Source of the DNA: UBA1189 sp045654565 | Lineage (GTDB): Bacteria > Bacteroidota > Bacteroidia > Bacteroidales > Bacteroidaceae | DNA: 64,000 nt | Assembly: GCA_045654565.1 (NCBI GenBank) | Contig: JAZONP010000219.1 | Coordinates: 4,224-68,223 of the forward strand | Direction: 5' to 3' | Part shown: piece by piece, positions 7,833-17,249 of the stretch | Layout of the letters: every line of letters begins with the position of its first letter | Numbering within the stretch: position 1 is the stretch's first letter | Notes under the pieces: model-generated | The model's database searches: none | What the model was told of the DNA's origin: nothing | Seen by the model: only the letters and a program-made list of their open reading frames with translations | Translations under genes and position numbers: made by a program

Positions 7833-8627
7833 TTATCGTTCGATTACAATTTGCAATGTACGTTCAGAAGGCTTTCCCCCTACCCCTTCGACTATCAGTG
7901 GCACCTGGATTGTTCCATCCTTTCGGGGCAGCTTGTCCACATCAATGGTAATGAACAGGTCTGCCTCTTCGCCCGGAGCGATCACTGCCGGATCGGTATG
8001 CAGCGAAGCATACGAGGGGAGTATGCGAGAGGTCAGTTTCAAGGGCTTCGTTCCGCTATTGGCACAGAGAACGCGCATCGTGGTCTTACCTCCTGCGGGT
8101 AGCTCAGCGAAATGTACCTCCTTGCGTTTCAAACGAAGTGTACCCATCATATAGGGCAGATGACGCCACTGATCGCTATCAAGCACCTCACCATAGAACG
8201 AGAGACGCGCCATGGGTTGGCGGTCGCAACCCTCGATGTAGACAAAGCCATCCACATCGATAGTACCTGGACGATTCTTGGGATTATAGGTTAAGGTTAT
8301 CATCACCTCCCCACCAGGGGCAACAAGTGTACTATCATAGGACGCTGCCGTACAACCACACGTTGTGCGTACCCTCTTGATGCGCAGAGGCTCTCCACTC
8401 ACGTTGCGCAGTCGGAAGGTGTGAGACACGGGGCTATCAGTCTCAGACAACTTGCCCAAGTCATAGGACGGGACATCGGCAAGCAACGTCTTTGCAGCCT
8501 CGGCGTGCAGCGTAGGGTTCATAATGGAGTCAATCTGTGCACGTGTGAGATTACTCATTGACACTTGGGCACCAGCGGTAACTACACACCATAGCATACA
8601 AGACAATATGTAGACTCTACGCAACAC
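7833..8627 (-). CDS. DUF1573 domain protein
   Basis: A 264-residue exported protein with a signal peptide ending VTAGAQ. Around residues 60-125 it carries the DUF1573 immunoglobulin-like domain: TFRLRNVSGEPLRIKRV, then TTCGCT and VAPGGEVMITLTYNPKN. A second similar beta-sandwich follows (FAELPAGGKTTMRVLCANSG ... APGEEADLFITIDVDKL). Such proteins are periplasmic or surface-exposed and of unknown function. It follows the S8 protease gene by 43 bp. That gap holds an AATTC-type intergenic repeat. Confidence 0.85.
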   Translation of the reverse strand: MLRRVYILSCMLWCVVTAGAQVSMSNLTRAQIDSIMNPTLHAEAAKTLLADVPSYDLGKLSETDSPVSHTFRLRNVSGEPLRIKRVRTTCGCTAASYDSTLVAPGGEVMITLTYNPKNRPGTIDVDGFVYIEGCDRQPMARLSFYGEVLDSDQWRHLPYMMGTLRLKRKEVHFAELPAGGKTTMRVLCANSGTKPLKLTSRILPSYASLHTDPAVIAPGEEADLFITIDVDKLPRKDGTIQVPLIVEGVGGKPSERTLQIVIER

Positions 8628-8637
8628 GACTTTTTAA

Positions 8638-8668
8638 ATTATGAATTGTGAATGATGAATTCTGAATA
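8638..8668 (-). repeat. AATTC/AATTG-type short repeat upstream of the DUF1573 gene
   Basis: On the minus strand the gap reads as degenerate repeats of ATTCA-GAATTC-ATTCACAATTC. Similar runs occur upstream of the DEAD-box gene (35091-35154) and hisS (341-365). Such runs are common in Bacteroidales intergenic DNA. Confidence 0.5.
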
Positions 8669-8670
8669 GT

Positions 8671-10755
8671 TTACATCCAGCCATTACCGCCCGTCTTACG
8701 TACGGTGATAGCGATAGACTGCTTATTGATGACCTGTGAATTTTCATTGTGAACCTCTATGGTGGCGGTTGTCACACCAGGCTCAACACCAGTCACCACC
8801 AACTGAGTATTGTTAGCTATATTAGCATCAGCAACTGTCGTAGAAGCGAGTTTCACAATGTAGTAGAATTTTTCACCATCAACGAAGAACTTCGCCAAAT
8901 CGACAACTTGCTCTTCGCCAGGAGCAACAACAACATTAGGCACACGCATATCGCTACCAGCACCACCCTTAATCGCCTCAAGCAATGCGCCAGCATCAAT
9001 GAGGGTGCCCATCTTGCCCCGATAGTTGTTCAACTTCATCTGCACCACAGAGTAGCCTGCCGATGAGTGGTTGTAGTTGTACACCTTGGTCTTATCAACG
9101 TAATAATGATCCAGATCGCGAGAAGTAGCTTTCATCAGTTCGACAAACTCCTCAGCCTTGAAGTGACGACGCTGCTTTAGTGCATACGACAAGCCGAGGG
9201 CCGCCACACCCGACACGTGGGGGCAGCTCATCGATGTTCCCTCGTAGTATCCATAGCTTGCCTCACCATTGATAACCAAGGTAGAGAGGATAGCACCATT
9301 GGGATTCATCCAATCGGTGCCGTCATTGTTCTCGAGGAGTGTACCATAGTACTCGGTATCACCACCTGGAGCCGAGAAGTCAACTTCTACACCATAATCA
9401 GTATATCCTGCGGGAGTATAGTCGGCTGCAATGGCTGCCACGCTCAAACACTTGGAATAGGCGGAGGGGAAAGCTGGCATAGCAGAATATTCGTTACCAG
9501 CAGCAAAGATGGCAATACCACCTTCGATAACGCCATTGGGCGAACCCGCATTGTGGATAAAGTAGTCGATAGCCTCCTTCTCCAGCGGATAAAGGGTCGA
9601 CCACTCCTCCTCGGAGGCTGGACCGGGAGTATAGCCCTCCATCATATTGGCCAAAGCACTGTTGTAACCCCAGCTACACTGCACAATGACAGCCCCATTA
9701 TCGGCTGCATACTTGAAGGCGCGCGCCTCCTGGGCAAGTGTCACCGAATACATGCCATCAATAACCTGGCACGACATGATGCGTACACCTGTACCTGGAG
9801 TACCATTACCACCAGCCACGCCACATACGCCCTCGCCATTATTGTTAGCAGCAGCAATAGTACCAGCCACGTGTGTTCCATGACCAGTATCGTAATTCTC
9901 AGACCAACAAATAACTGGAGAATTCTTCACGAAGTTGTATCCATAACGGTCACCGGCATAGCCGTTACCATCATTATCCTCATTTGAGGCATACTCTTCA
10001 TCCTCATTTACCCACATATTGGCAGCAAGGTCCGGGTGACTCCACATCACGCCCTCATCGAGCACAGCTACGATAATCTCTGGGTCGCCTGCCTCGGGGT
10101 AGATATTCCATGCCTGCTGACAGTTCACATCGGCACCAGGAAGGGCGAGCGCATTCCACTCGGGTTGCTCAATCTCAGGATATCCTCCATTGTTAATATA
10201 ACCCCATTGGAAATATAACCCCTTGTCATTGAATGGTGCGTTAGCCACATTGGGAGCACTATTGAAACGCTCACGGCTGATGGCTACGGGTTTGCTTTCT
10301 CTGCGGTCAACACGCTTCAATGTCGTATTGCACTGAATCTTCGACACCTCACCCAGTTGTTTGAGGCTACGGATTGCTACCTTAAGGTCGGTACTCTTAT
10401 CAAAACGTACAATATACCAAAGATGCATACCACCCTCACGAGTACGCTCCTCATGACGGGGATCAATGGGGAACACACGCTCCAATTCATAGCTACCAAG
10501 GATACGTAAGACCTCATCGGTAGAGGGAATACCACTACGAGTCATCACCCTATCAGAAGCCTCCTCGGCAATCTGGTCGAGAATGGCAGTCATCTCAGGC
10601 ACGAACTTGATAAGCAATTCACCTTCCTCGGCATCTTCGGGGATGAAAATGTCTTCAGATTCGGATACAACACCATTCGTCACATCAAACTCTGCATCGT
10701 TACAAGCGGCAACAAACAGCCCTATGATAAGGGCATATATATAGGTTCTTTTCAT
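8671..10755 (-). CDS. Subtilisin-like (S8) serine protease lipoprotein
   Basis: A 694-residue lipoprotein protease (lipobox FVAAC near residue 18). Residues about 45-150 look like a fervidolysin-type inhibitory propeptide (ELLIKFVPEM ... VRFDKSTDLKVAI). The catalytic triad is complete: Asp233 in VAVLDEGV, His292 in GHGTHVAGT and Ser507 in GTSMSCPHVSG, with oxyanion Asn420 in AAGN. The C-terminal 100 residues form a beta domain (VVAPGEEQVVDLAKFF ... TVRKTGGNGWM). It sits in the susCD operon, and is the only hydrolase there, so it probably trims protein substrates at the cell surface for import by the SusC-type transporter. That link is inferred from context. Confidence 0.93.
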   Translation of the reverse strand: MKRTYIYALIIGLFVAACNDAEFDVTNGVVSESEDIFIPEDAEEGELLIKFVPEMTAILDQIAEEASDRVMTRSGIPSTDEVLRILGSYELERVFPIDPRHEERTREGGMHLWYIVRFDKSTDLKVAIRSLKQLGEVSKIQCNTTLKRVDRRESKPVAISRERFNSAPNVANAPFNDKGLYFQWGYINNGGYPEIEQPEWNALALPGADVNCQQAWNIYPEAGDPEIIVAVLDEGVMWSHPDLAANMWVNEDEEYASNEDNDGNGYAGDRYGYNFVKNSPVICWSENYDTGHGTHVAGTIAAANNNGEGVCGVAGGNGTPGTGVRIMSCQVIDGMYSVTLAQEARAFKYAADNGAVIVQCSWGYNSALANMMEGYTPGPASEEEWSTLYPLEKEAIDYFIHNAGSPNGVIEGGIAIFAAGNEYSAMPAFPSAYSKCLSVAAIAADYTPAGYTDYGVEVDFSAPGGDTEYYGTLLENNDGTDWMNPNGAILSTLVINGEASYGYYEGTSMSCPHVSGVAALGLSYALKQRRHFKAEEFVELMKATSRDLDHYYVDKTKVYNYNHSSAGYSVVQMKLNNYRGKMGTLIDAGALLEAIKGGAGSDMRVPNVVVAPGEEQVVDLAKFFVDGEKFYYIVKLASTTVADANIANNTQLVVTGVEPGVTTATIEVHNENSQVINKQSIAITVRKTGGNGWM

Positions 10756-10770
10756 ATTCCGTATAGCGTC

Positions 10771-12489
10771 TTAATCTTCAAATTCCTCCTTTATCTCATA
10801 CTTCTCACGATAACCGGGGAAGAAATTGAAGTAATATTCATAATCGGTCGGTTCATTATCAAACTTTGAAGGCTTACCCTCAGAGTCGTAGGCATTGACT
10901 TGCTGCATATAGACAAGCGATTCGGGGAACCAGTCGAGCAAATGGGGATGATAGAGGAGCCAACCGGGCAGTTTACCTGTAAAGAAATTGAGGTTCAAGG
11001 TAAGGCGTTTCATATTGGGAAGAATCTTAGGTCGCTCCTCAAGAGCAAGATTCTTGATGGTATCGCCGCCCCAAGCTGCGACATCGGCAGCACTCCATGC
11101 TACTACGCCATCTTCGCCCACCTTGAAGTCGGGAATCTGACCCTCAATATAATTGTTTGAGAGACGCAACTCCTCCAAATTCTCCCAAAGGAGCAAACGA
11201 CGCAAAGAGTTATCCTCATTTACAGTAGACCTAAAGTGCATGCCTATGCCATCCTCATAATTATCCTTCTTACGAAGATCCGAAACCGTCCAGCGACGAC
11301 AAGCCAGAAGGTCGAGCTTCTTCAGCTTGGGGAAGTTCTCTGGAGTAAGTATTGAGGGTACCTCGGGGAAGTTATTTGAGTTGAGATCAAGCGACTCGAG
11401 TTTATCACCGAGCTTCACGAAATCATCGGGCAACGACACCAAGCCAAAAGCACCAATCTGTAGGTGTTTCAGATATTCAAGATCACAAATCTCACTGCCG
11501 AGTTCAATGCTCAGCAACATAGTATTGACATTACTGTAGATGTTGAGTGTCTCGATATACTTGAGATAACGCAACTCCAAAGGAATGCTTTCCTTGGTAT
11601 TGGACATCATGAAGTTTGCCTCACGCACACGACCAATAGCTTCACGGGGCACTTCCCCATTGAGAATTTCTTTATCGGTGCTATACCAAAGCTTTACATT
11701 TTCCCAATACTGCATATTCTCACTCATATCCCATGGACTCAAGAGCTGCAGACGATTGATAATGGTAACCACTGCCAAAGAGTCACCCAAACGATTATCT
11801 GGAATTACAGGAGCAGCCTCCTGAGTAAGAGTCAAAGTAGCAACCTTCTCCAACTTGTCGGCCTCATCAAGCGGAAGGAAGTTGACAAAGGCAACACGAG
11901 CAATGGTGTCAGAATTGATTTTCCAGTCGAACCTCACCTTGGTAGAACGTGGGCGTGAGGGACGATCAAGATTGGGTTTCACCTCCGCATCTTTAGGGGT
12001 AAGCCATGTAATCGGATTATTCAAGCTATCAACAACATTGATTCTGAAATTCACATTAGAACCCACCTCTATCTCAAAATAACGGTCACTAATACGATTG
12101 GTAGCTGCTTCAATTGTTATAGTCGAGTCCTTAAGGTTGATAAACTTACCGAAACCAGCTTGTTCGATCATCACAGTGTGTCTGTCGCCTTCAGCGGTCT
12201 CGAAGGTCAGCTTGGCCTCACGAACATTGTTACTCAATGTCGAGTCAACAAAGATGCTACATTTGGTTTGACCGATACCATTAGCTGGAGAGATACTTAC
12301 CCAAGGTTGGTTAGCACTGGCAGTCCACTCTACCACTGAAGATACCTGAATATACTCGGTACCACCCTCGGGGGCAGCAAAGATACCTTCCAGCTTATCA
12401 ATGGTAAAGCTCTCATAATTGTCATTTTCTTCACGACAAGATGCAAAGAACGCTACAGCTATAGCAAATAATATAGTTATCTTCTTCAT
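10771..12489 (-). CDS. BACON and leucine-rich-repeat lipoprotein
   Basis: A 572-residue lipoprotein starting MKKITILFAIAVAFFASC; an in-frame ATG at 12504 exists, but the start at 12489 gives a proper signal peptide and the usual 15-bp spacing. After the lipobox comes a BACON domain at about 25-105 (FAAPEGGTEYIQVSS, W.A....WVSISP, ending TVMIEQAG), a second beta region, and then leucine-rich repeats from about 290 (LESLDLNSNNF, LKKLDLLACR, LEELRLSNNYIEG). This suggests surface binding of a protein or glycan. It is co-transcribed with a second LRR lipoprotein immediately upstream and with the S8 protease 15 bp downstream. Confidence 0.85.
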   Translation of the reverse strand: MKKITILFAIAVAFFASCREENDNYESFTIDKLEGIFAAPEGGTEYIQVSSVVEWTASANQPWVSISPANGIGQTKCSIFVDSTLSNNVREAKLTFETAEGDRHTVMIEQAGFGKFINLKDSTITIEAATNRISDRYFEIEVGSNVNFRINVVDSLNNPITWLTPKDAEVKPNLDRPSRPRSTKVRFDWKINSDTIARVAFVNFLPLDEADKLEKVATLTLTQEAAPVIPDNRLGDSLAVVTIINRLQLLSPWDMSENMQYWENVKLWYSTDKEILNGEVPREAIGRVREANFMMSNTKESIPLELRYLKYIETLNIYSNVNTMLLSIELGSEICDLEYLKHLQIGAFGLVSLPDDFVKLGDKLESLDLNSNNFPEVPSILTPENFPKLKKLDLLACRRWTVSDLRKKDNYEDGIGMHFRSTVNEDNSLRRLLLWENLEELRLSNNYIEGQIPDFKVGEDGVVAWSAADVAAWGGDTIKNLALEERPKILPNMKRLTLNLNFFTGKLPGWLLYHPHLLDWFPESLVYMQQVNAYDSEGKPSKFDNEPTDYEYYFNFFPGYREKYEIKEEFED

Positions 12490-12504
12490 ATTCGTCCATT
12501 TCAT

Positions 12505-15210
12505 TTATTCGAGCAAATAGTCACACCCACGGATATCCTGAGTCTTATCATAAATAAGCAGGTTGTAACCCAAGCGATAGTAATCACATACGTCTGACAA
12601 GTCAATAGAGATGTTAGGATTGTCCTTAATCTCAAAATAGCGGAGATAGGGAGATATGGTGTCGTCAATCTTACCCAAATCATTCGAACCTACATAGAAT
12701 GCGACGAGACTGGGACAAGTGTAGAGTCCCGTAGGCCATGTCTTGAGTGTACGGTTACCTTGCGCATCACGTTGATGGCGCAAACCGAAAGTGGTCAAAT
12801 AGGCACCATCAAGCGGTTCGTAGGGAAACTCTTCAAAGCAGTTGTAGCTGAGGTCAATGCCATAGAGATAGGGGAGATTGTCAGCCCAAAAATCCTTAGG
12901 CAAATCAGTCAGTTTGTTATAACTGAGATCAAGAGTCTGCAAGAACTTTGCGTACTTACCCTTCATCGACCCTTCAGGAATATTCGTCATGCCATTACCA
13001 GAAAGCACCAATGTTGTCATGGGCGAAGCAGTGGCAAAAAGGACGGAGGGCATAGACTCCAAGCGATTATACGAGAGCGACACTGAGGTTGCATTGATAC
13101 CACGGTGAGCATCTCCATTCTCAAAACCTTCGATCTCATTATAAGAGAAGTCTACCGATGCCATGACATTTACCGACTTGGCATTGAACACATTGGGGAC
13201 CAACTTGAGTTGGTTGTTGGTGCACGAAAAGAGCTCTACATCATAGTAACCGAAGAAATACTCATATCCGTCAGCATCAAGGTGTCCGGGAATCTCTTTA
13301 ATCTTATTATAATCAAGATAGAACTTGGTGAGGTTCACATTCTTACCGAAAGGATGCAAGGTTTCGATCTGATTATTGGTGCAGTCGAGCAAAGCTAATT
13401 TGACCATCTTGCTCAGGTGCTCATATTCAGGAAACTCCTTCAAGTTGTTGTAGCCCATATAAAGCAATTGTAAACGGTCACCACTATTGCCTTCGATGAT
13501 ACTTATCCAATCCTTCTTGAGCTGCTCGGCACTAATGCCGTTATTGCAAGCGATGTTGAGTGACTGCAATTCGGGTAAGCCATCCTCATCGAACATTTCC
13601 ATGGGAAGGCTATCCAACTCGGCACAATTGTAAATCTCCACATCGGTAAGCAACTCCAGGTCGCTCCAGCTCCACTCCGACTGCTCCTCATAGAAAGGAG
13701 AGTTATCCTTCACGTCCATAAAGAACTGCTCTGTAGTGATGGGCGAATTGGCAATATAAAACTGCTGCAATTTGGTGAGACGCATCATCGCACGTGAGAT
13801 ACCCTTAATCTGGTTGGTCTTCTTTCCAAACTGTACGTCTTTCAGGTTGATACGACTGCTTGGAGTAATAGCCGGCTGCTTACCATCACGATTAATCTGT
13901 TCCTTCAATATATCAGAGAGCCCCTCACGAACATCGCGAGCAAGGAACTTATCATGATAATCCATGCGAATAGCCTGCTTCTGCTCAATGCTCATATTAG
14001 CACTGACATCCTCAAAGAGATGTCCTCCTAACAACTCGTCATGAGTACCCAATGAGAGAACTTCCAACTCAGTGAGCTGACCGATAGCATCGGGCACATA
14101 ACCACGAGCGCCCATACCTGCCAATGACAATGACACCACACGGCCACCATCACCAAGAGCAACACCTGGTTGCTGACCCCATAGATCAAGATCCTTGTTG
14201 AAGTCCCAGTTACATCCAGGAGCCTCAGCCTCGCCGTAGTAGCTCCAGTGCGGTCCATCCAGAGCATCCCAAATCTCTTTCAGAGCGAGATAGTCCTTGA
14301 TGTACTCAGCTGTTTCACTTAGAAGTATGGTAATCTCCACATTTTCAGCAAATTCATTATCTCCTACAACAAATGGCTTGGCAGCCTTTACCACTGCTGT
14401 TTCAAGGGCCTTTGTGGCTTTTTTATCCGAATATGTAGTATAGTTCAAGACTACATACTCGCCAGCTTTAAGCCACACTACGGTATCAACAGCCAACGAG
14501 GTAGTCTGTGCATTATATCCAGAGCCATCCACTGAATAATCGTGAAAATCCTCTTCAAGCTGCACCAACACATTCTTTATATCTACAGGTTCATGGCCAC
14601 CCCCAGACAGAATTCGTCCTAAAGTAAAACTAACCGCCTTGATATCACTAAAAGGATAGGCTCCCGACTCAGCAGCACGAGTTGCTGGAGTGGTAAAACT
14701 CTCAGGCTTGATTAGGCGGAACGAAGCCTTACCACGAGGAACAACGTCCACCGCAAGGTCTTGGTAGACAAGCCCACCCTCAACAATAGTAAATGACAAA
14801 GCCGATGAAGACAACTCCTCAGTAGCGATTACCTCATCAACCTTACCATACAAACGGTAACCCGTCACTGTATACTCACCCGCCAACAACTGCAATTTGT
14901 CGCTACGCATACCGTATGCAGCATTCTCAACATCATAGGAACGGAGCATGAGTGTCTGCTCGATCACCGAACCATCAGGACGCTCCAACGACACACCCAC
15001 TTTGTAAGCATCAGAAAGATACTCCAACGGATCACTACCACGAGTAGCTCCCTCCTTGGGTGCCGTGTCATTCTTGAAGAGTCTGAACTGCACATAGCCA
15101 TACGCAGCATTTAGCTCGTCATCCTTTTCAGTGCAACCCGTGAAGCCCACCATGGCACACACGGCAACGACCAAGGCAACAAAGGAATTACGGAATAATG
15201 AATATTTCAT
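12505..15210 (-). CDS. DUF4458-like leucine-rich-repeat lipoprotein
   Basis: A 901-residue lipoprotein (lipobox VGFTGC). The N-terminal 280 residues match the DUF4458 style of Bacteroides surface proteins: two beta-sandwich copies with YGYVQFRLFK and PRGKASFRLIKP. A linker with a cell-wall-like LRR capping region (WDALDGPHWSYYGE, GQQPGVALGDGGRVVSLSLAG) leads into many leucine-rich repeats to the end (LQSLNIACNNGI, LALLDCTNNQIETL, LQTLDLSYNKLTDLP). The role is probably surface recognition of a polymer or protein. It is the larger of two adjacent LRR proteins in the operon. The DUF number is from memory of the family and is less certain than the LRR call. Confidence 0.8.
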   Translation of the reverse strand: MKYSLFRNSFVALVVAVCAMVGFTGCTEKDDELNAAYGYVQFRLFKNDTAPKEGATRGSDPLEYLSDAYKVGVSLERPDGSVIEQTLMLRSYDVENAAYGMRSDKLQLLAGEYTVTGYRLYGKVDEVIATEELSSSALSFTIVEGGLVYQDLAVDVVPRGKASFRLIKPESFTTPATRAAESGAYPFSDIKAVSFTLGRILSGGGHEPVDIKNVLVQLEEDFHDYSVDGSGYNAQTTSLAVDTVVWLKAGEYVVLNYTTYSDKKATKALETAVVKAAKPFVVGDNEFAENVEITILLSETAEYIKDYLALKEIWDALDGPHWSYYGEAEAPGCNWDFNKDLDLWGQQPGVALGDGGRVVSLSLAGMGARGYVPDAIGQLTELEVLSLGTHDELLGGHLFEDVSANMSIEQKQAIRMDYHDKFLARDVREGLSDILKEQINRDGKQPAITPSSRINLKDVQFGKKTNQIKGISRAMMRLTKLQQFYIANSPITTEQFFMDVKDNSPFYEEQSEWSWSDLELLTDVEIYNCAELDSLPMEMFDEDGLPELQSLNIACNNGISAEQLKKDWISIIEGNSGDRLQLLYMGYNNLKEFPEYEHLSKMVKLALLDCTNNQIETLHPFGKNVNLTKFYLDYNKIKEIPGHLDADGYEYFFGYYDVELFSCTNNQLKLVPNVFNAKSVNVMASVDFSYNEIEGFENGDAHRGINATSVSLSYNRLESMPSVLFATASPMTTLVLSGNGMTNIPEGSMKGKYAKFLQTLDLSYNKLTDLPKDFWADNLPYLYGIDLSYNCFEEFPYEPLDGAYLTTFGLRHQRDAQGNRTLKTWPTGLYTCPSLVAFYVGSNDLGKIDDTISPYLRYFEIKDNPNISIDLSDVCDYYRLGYNLLIYDKTQDIRGCDYLLE

Positions 15211-15245
15211 ATATAATCTTAATAATCGTATTTATTTATTTGCGT

Positions 15246-17228
15246 TTATTCCCAATAGTTGTAGACAACCAACGCCTTCAGATAGACATCATCGGCTGTC
15301 ACAAAATAGATGATATAGTACTCTTCCTCCACCTCGTAACGAGCCTTGAATTGGACAAGCATATACTCACCCTCTTCTTCCTCCATCTTCGTGGGCTCGG
15401 CTTCATAGTGACAACCATCCGTTTTTCCTTGAGTATATTTCACGCCACTTTCACCATAGACCTCGATACGGTCATTGCGAGTCTCCTCTCCTGGGTTCCA
15501 CACATCGTCTGCGAGCAAGGGGTTAAGCAGATACGAAACGCCGGTCTTTAATTCTGCTCTGAAGACCTTCTTGGGGCCGATTCCCTTAGCACCAGCTACC
15601 TTAAGCCATTTCTCCTCTGTCTCATTCGCTATGGTGAGGTATTTCCAACCGAAGTTCGCGTCGATGACTTTCAAAGAACTTTCCTCTTCAGCTTCTTGGA
15701 TGAACTGAGCCACTACATACTTCACTGCATCGTCTCTAATTTCCAGGGGGCCCTCCTCATGTCCTTCTGCCACTGCAAACAATTCTGATGCTAGGTTTTC
15801 CTTATCCTCGGCAATTACGGTGGGCAACGCAAGAAGATAGGCCGTACGCATATTGCCTTGGTTGCGCTCAAAGGTCACCTCAATATTCCCATATCCATCA
15901 TCGGCAACATTCATCCAACTATCCGTCTCTGGGATAATCACACAGCCCACTTCGTTGTCATAGCTTACATGCACTAGCTGATAGCCATTGTCTGTTGTGA
16001 TAGTCGCCGTAAGTGGGGCATCAAGCGTATCGGTCAAGGTCGAAGTAGTATAGGTCTTACCATCTACAGCCACCTTCAATCCCCATCGTGCCTCGGGATC
16101 AATAGTAATATTCGTTAAGCCATATTGCGACATCTGAACTAAAAGATACTGCTTGGCATCTGCTTTCAATGTCGTCTCACCATCAACATTTTCGTATAGA
16201 AAGTCTACTAAACCGCCTATGCCAATATTAGCTAAACTATCGGCTATAATCTTGGGAAATGCCAAGAGAGTAACATTGCGGTCCTTGCCCTCATTCTCTT
16301 TTGTTACGGAAAGAGTGAGATTGCCACAGCCATCATCAGTCAGTTCAAACCATTTCTCCTCCAATATGCTATACCCATTGATGTTGTCATAACTCAAAGG
16401 CACAACCTGATAATCGTCGTTCAAAGCCGCAACTGTAAATGAAATCGGCATCTCCTTACGTGCACCTTCCACACTGTTCACGTATACACGCTTTGCGTCT
16501 CGGGATACAACAAGAGGGTTCTCCTGTTGGCCGTCAATACGAACCGTTCGAGGCTCCATTCCCACATACTGCACGTGATAGCTACTACGATAGGTGCTAT
16601 CCTTGAACAAAAGCAATGAGTCACAGTCATTATTGAAGATATACTTCAACGAATCGGCCTTTACCCTCAAGGTCATAAGCATATCCACACGCTGCATCTC
16701 AAGCCAAGTGGGGAACTTAGTGCCAAGTTTCTCAATATTAAAGTTCGAAGCTAAATTAAGATTCAATTCACCAGAAGCGTCAATAACAATCGATTCGCCT
16801 TCTGCATATACCCTATCGCCTGAACTCACCTCCACCGCATACTCCATAGTAGCAAGACATGTGATGCGAGCGACAACACGCTCCTCATCGTTCATTCGCA
16901 TCGTAATCAAGGCCTCATCAGCTGCAAATAGATTTTCAGGCTCACCAATCACAAATACAACATCATGCTCACCAGGCTTACCCGATGTCGTTCTGTAGTC
17001 ACCATCAACACGACACCAGTCCTTATCAGAGGTCAGACGCCAATTGTATCCCACATTGAAAGAGATCAGAACAGTATCACCAGGGAACTTCTCTGCAACA
17101 ATTGTATTTGCGGGAAAGCCTAATGTAGAATCCCCCCCCATAGTCTCATCGCAGGCTGTAAAACTCCAGACTGCCATTGCCACCAAACACGACAATAAGA
17201 CATTAATTTTATCTCTCATTATTTTCAT
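15246..17228 (-). CDS. Lipoprotein with repeated BACON-like domains
   Basis: A 660-residue lipoprotein (lipobox SFTAC, Cys at about 26). It consists of repeated beta-sandwich units with recurring phrases (SYDNINGYSILEEKWFELTDDGCGNLTLS and the later SYDNEVGCVIIP ... VADDGYGNIEVTF), each ending with VTLLAFP- or AYLLALP-type strands. These resemble BACON/DUF5003-type surface modules. No enzymatic motif was seen. It lies between the DUF4984-like and DUF4458-like genes of the operon. A run of eight G (complement of 17132-17139) falls at residues 30-33, just after the lipobox; a slip there would abolish the protein. Confidence 0.75.
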   Translation of the reverse strand: MKIMRDKINVLLSCLVAMAVWSFTACDETMGGDSTLGFPANTIVAEKFPGDTVLISFNVGYNWRLTSDKDWCRVDGDYRTTSGKPGEHDVVFVIGEPENLFAADEALITMRMNDEERVVARITCLATMEYAVEVSSGDRVYAEGESIVIDASGELNLNLASNFNIEKLGTKFPTWLEMQRVDMLMTLRVKADSLKYIFNNDCDSLLLFKDSTYRSSYHVQYVGMEPRTVRIDGQQENPLVVSRDAKRVYVNSVEGARKEMPISFTVAALNDDYQVVPLSYDNINGYSILEEKWFELTDDGCGNLTLSVTKENEGKDRNVTLLAFPKIIADSLANIGIGGLVDFLYENVDGETTLKADAKQYLLVQMSQYGLTNITIDPEARWGLKVAVDGKTYTTSTLTDTLDAPLTATITTDNGYQLVHVSYDNEVGCVIIPETDSWMNVADDGYGNIEVTFERNQGNMRTAYLLALPTVIAEDKENLASELFAVAEGHEEGPLEIRDDAVKYVVAQFIQEAEEESSLKVIDANFGWKYLTIANETEEKWLKVAGAKGIGPKKVFRAELKTGVSYLLNPLLADDVWNPGEETRNDRIEVYGESGVKYTQGKTDGCHYEAEPTKMEEEEGEYMLVQFKARYEVEEEYYIIYFVTADDVYLKALVVYNYWE

Positions 17229-17249
17229 ATTATATCCTAATCGCTCTAA

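Noticed and set aside
9217..9987. 256-codon open frame on the plus strand
   Set aside because: It is antisense to the S8 protease, whose catalytic motifs are unmistakable.
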